The notes beneath the pieces are model-generated. The model saw nothing but the letters and a program-made list of their open reading frames with translations, did not search any database and had not been told where the DNA came from. From Sphagnum magellanicum (Eukaryota > Streptophyta > Sphagnopsida > Sphagnales > Sphagnaceae), in contig CM038911.1 in the NCBI GenBank assembly GCA_021904315.1, positions 5,491,390 through 5,555,389 of the forward strand: a stretch of 64,000 nt of DNA, written 5' to 3'. Both the position numbers and the translations under genes were made by a program. Below are positions 62,201 through 64,000 of the stretch, in pieces. Every line of letters begins with the position of its first letter. Within the stretch, counting starts at the first letter, position 1.

Positions 62201-64000
62201 TAGTCGATGAAGAGAGAAGGAAAGAGCAAAAGAAGGTGATAGAAAAAGAGAAGAAGTCTTATGCCACATGGTGCATTATTGAACTAGTTTGTTAGAAAAA
62301 AAATGTCAATTCCATCTACATTACATTCAATGAAAATTAAGTATTTATTTAAATAGTTGGGCCCACATTTTTTGATTAGGGTTTTAGTGTAGGAAGAAAA
62401 TAGGGGATGAATATAATCAAGGAAAATGAAGCCTATATATATTGAGCAATTAGTAATCTAATTGAAAATACCAAATTTTATTCATGGATGACTTGTCCAT
62501 TTTAGATGAAAATTGGATTTGCATGTTGAATTTTGGAATGTGTGATGTGGATGAAAATTTGACAATCTTGATGCTTTAAAAAAAAATGAGTTATATGGAT
62601 TATTTAAGATAATTGTTTGTTTGTTTGTTTAACTACGACCATGTTGCAACCTTTCAAGACCATGTAGCCCATTGATCCATTTTTAATTGGTCCTATTGAA
62701 AAGCTCTCAACAAGATTGTGTGGATGTTCTTCATTTCACAAATTTTCAACCAAATGGGTTAAAAATATTACAATTGAAATGAAATTACTTAATAAAAATT
62801 AAATCACAATAAATTTATCAAGGTTCCATCATTTTACACAAAAGTGAAGTATGCTTTGGTTGGAACGTCACTATTGGGATGGGTGACCTTGTAGGATGTT
62901 TAAGTGTTGGCAATGACAAAAAGGCCAACATATGTTATCTTTATCATAAATGATTATAATATTAATATAAGTGGGATCTACTTGATGAAATGTTAGGAAT
63001 AGATTGGAAATTTCAACCTTATTAGCTTTTTGCATTATTGCCAACATTTCAAGTGCCCAAGCTTCCTTGGCATATTCATTTACAACGGATGTAATTCAAG
63101 GCAAGGTTGAACGGATCACAAAGTGGCAGAAAGAGGACAAGTACCATGTTCCCAGACTTGTTCATGAGAAGTTGTTAGCAACAACTCAAAAGGAAGAATC
63201 TTGCTAGAATGCATATATGCATTGTAATTTTCATGTGAATTGTGTGCCTACTTATTACAAGGCTTTGCTATCTTTTCCTCATATTGAGAAAAAGGTATTA
63301 TTTGTATAAATGCTTCTTTTCTCCTTAAATTTGACATTCAATTTTATTTGCATGCTAAGTTTTCATTTTCCATCAATAGTAATGGCTACATTATCTGATG
63401 ATTTGATAATCTACAAATAATGTCATAATTATAGTATTTATAAGGTTCTATCAATATTGAATTCTTATATGCAAGATTACAAGCTAGTTAATATTCCAAT
63501 GCTTTAATTGTGTCCCAATATTCAATAAATTTTGAATTCAATTAGTGATTGATTGAAGTATTTAATGAATTGTTATATCAAATAAGTTATTTCACATGAT
63601 TGAAATGTTGGACCAATATACCTAAACATATTTACAAATTACAACATGTAATCATTTAACACATAGTTCATATTTGTTATATTGTTATTACTATGACATG
63701 AGAAATTTCATATGGATTAAGGTGCCATCTTTAATAAATATGCAAATCAATATAGGTCCCATTTTCTTTTTTTCCAAGGGTTCATTTGGGGGCTAGAAAA
63801 CTTGTCATCGACTACAAGGTTTTAAATGAAGACATGTCAATGATATTGTTTGGAATTAATCATTTATTTTCAATGTAGAATATTACCAAGAATTTATTAA
63901 CTTAATTTTCAAAGTGTTATTCATATTATTCTATTCATTCAATTTTCTTTTTTTGCATAGTTCATGAAGTGGTTGATCTTAAAACCAATGACTTTGATTG
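59281..64000. other. AT-rich DNA, no gene recognised
   Basis: Only short open frames occur on either strand, and none matched a family I know. A 14-bp perfect palindrome CGGCCTCGAGGCCG lies at 59,301-59,314. A plus-strand frame at 63,004-63,207 has ordinary amino-acid composition (WQKEDKYHVPRLVHEKL) and could be a transposon remnant, but the family is unclear. No NSF N-domain or D1 exon was found here. Confidence 0.4.

Noticed and set aside
1-64000. CRISPR arrays, rRNA or tRNA genes, bacterial operons
   Set aside because: No regularly spaced identical repeats with unique spacers, no recognisable RNA gene, and all genes are intron-bearing plant genes.

Overview
The window is nuclear DNA of a plant. 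It has intron-rich genes with GT-AG junctions, plant-type protein families (TFIIIC subunit 5, NSF, MON1), AT-rich intergenic DNA, nested Ty3/Gypsy and Ty1/Copia fossils, a CACTA element and a pogo-type MITE. The Gypsy types and the methyltransferase-carrying retroelement suggest a non-flowering lineage (bryophyte, lycophyte or fern grade), but the sequence does not settle this.

Layout. 1-1,108: repeat-rich upstream DNA. 1,109-7,199 (+): a complete TFIIIC subunit 5 gene; my 15-exon model stays in phase throughout and gives 685 codons. 7,200-13,600: AT-rich DNA with decayed repeats and a T-rich minisatellite. 13,600-24,500: Gypsy remains in both orientations. The most interesting is a plus-strand element with gag, a protease-like region and a C5-cytosine DNA methyltransferase-like domain. 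24,890-36,157: Copia fossils, invaded by an unclassified repeat and then by a young chromodomain Gypsy at 25,182-31,331 (TSD GTATC). 36,161-39,471: a CACTA-like element without a visible transposase (TSD AAC), inserted into a second Copia fragment. 41,445-46,229 (-): a conserved zinc-ribbon protein gene with an in-frame TAG before the ribbon. 48,116-49,374 (-): exons of MON1, a Rab7 exchange-factor subunit, probably a decaying partial copy. 53,555-58,797 (-): an NSF-like gene that lacks the N domain and the D1 nucleotide-binding core, yet has 12 exons that join in frame over an intact D2 ATPase. Its largest intron pair holds a pogo-type MITE. 59,300-64,000: AT-rich DNA with no gene recognised.

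How the genes relate. TFIIIC subunit 5 serves RNA polymerase III transcription and stands apart from the others. NSF and MON1 both act in membrane fusion (SNARE recycling; Rab7 activation at the vacuole), but both are partial here. Their adjacency may therefore reflect duplication of fragments rather than a working cluster. Exon coordinates are hand-made splice models; no alignment or transcript was available.
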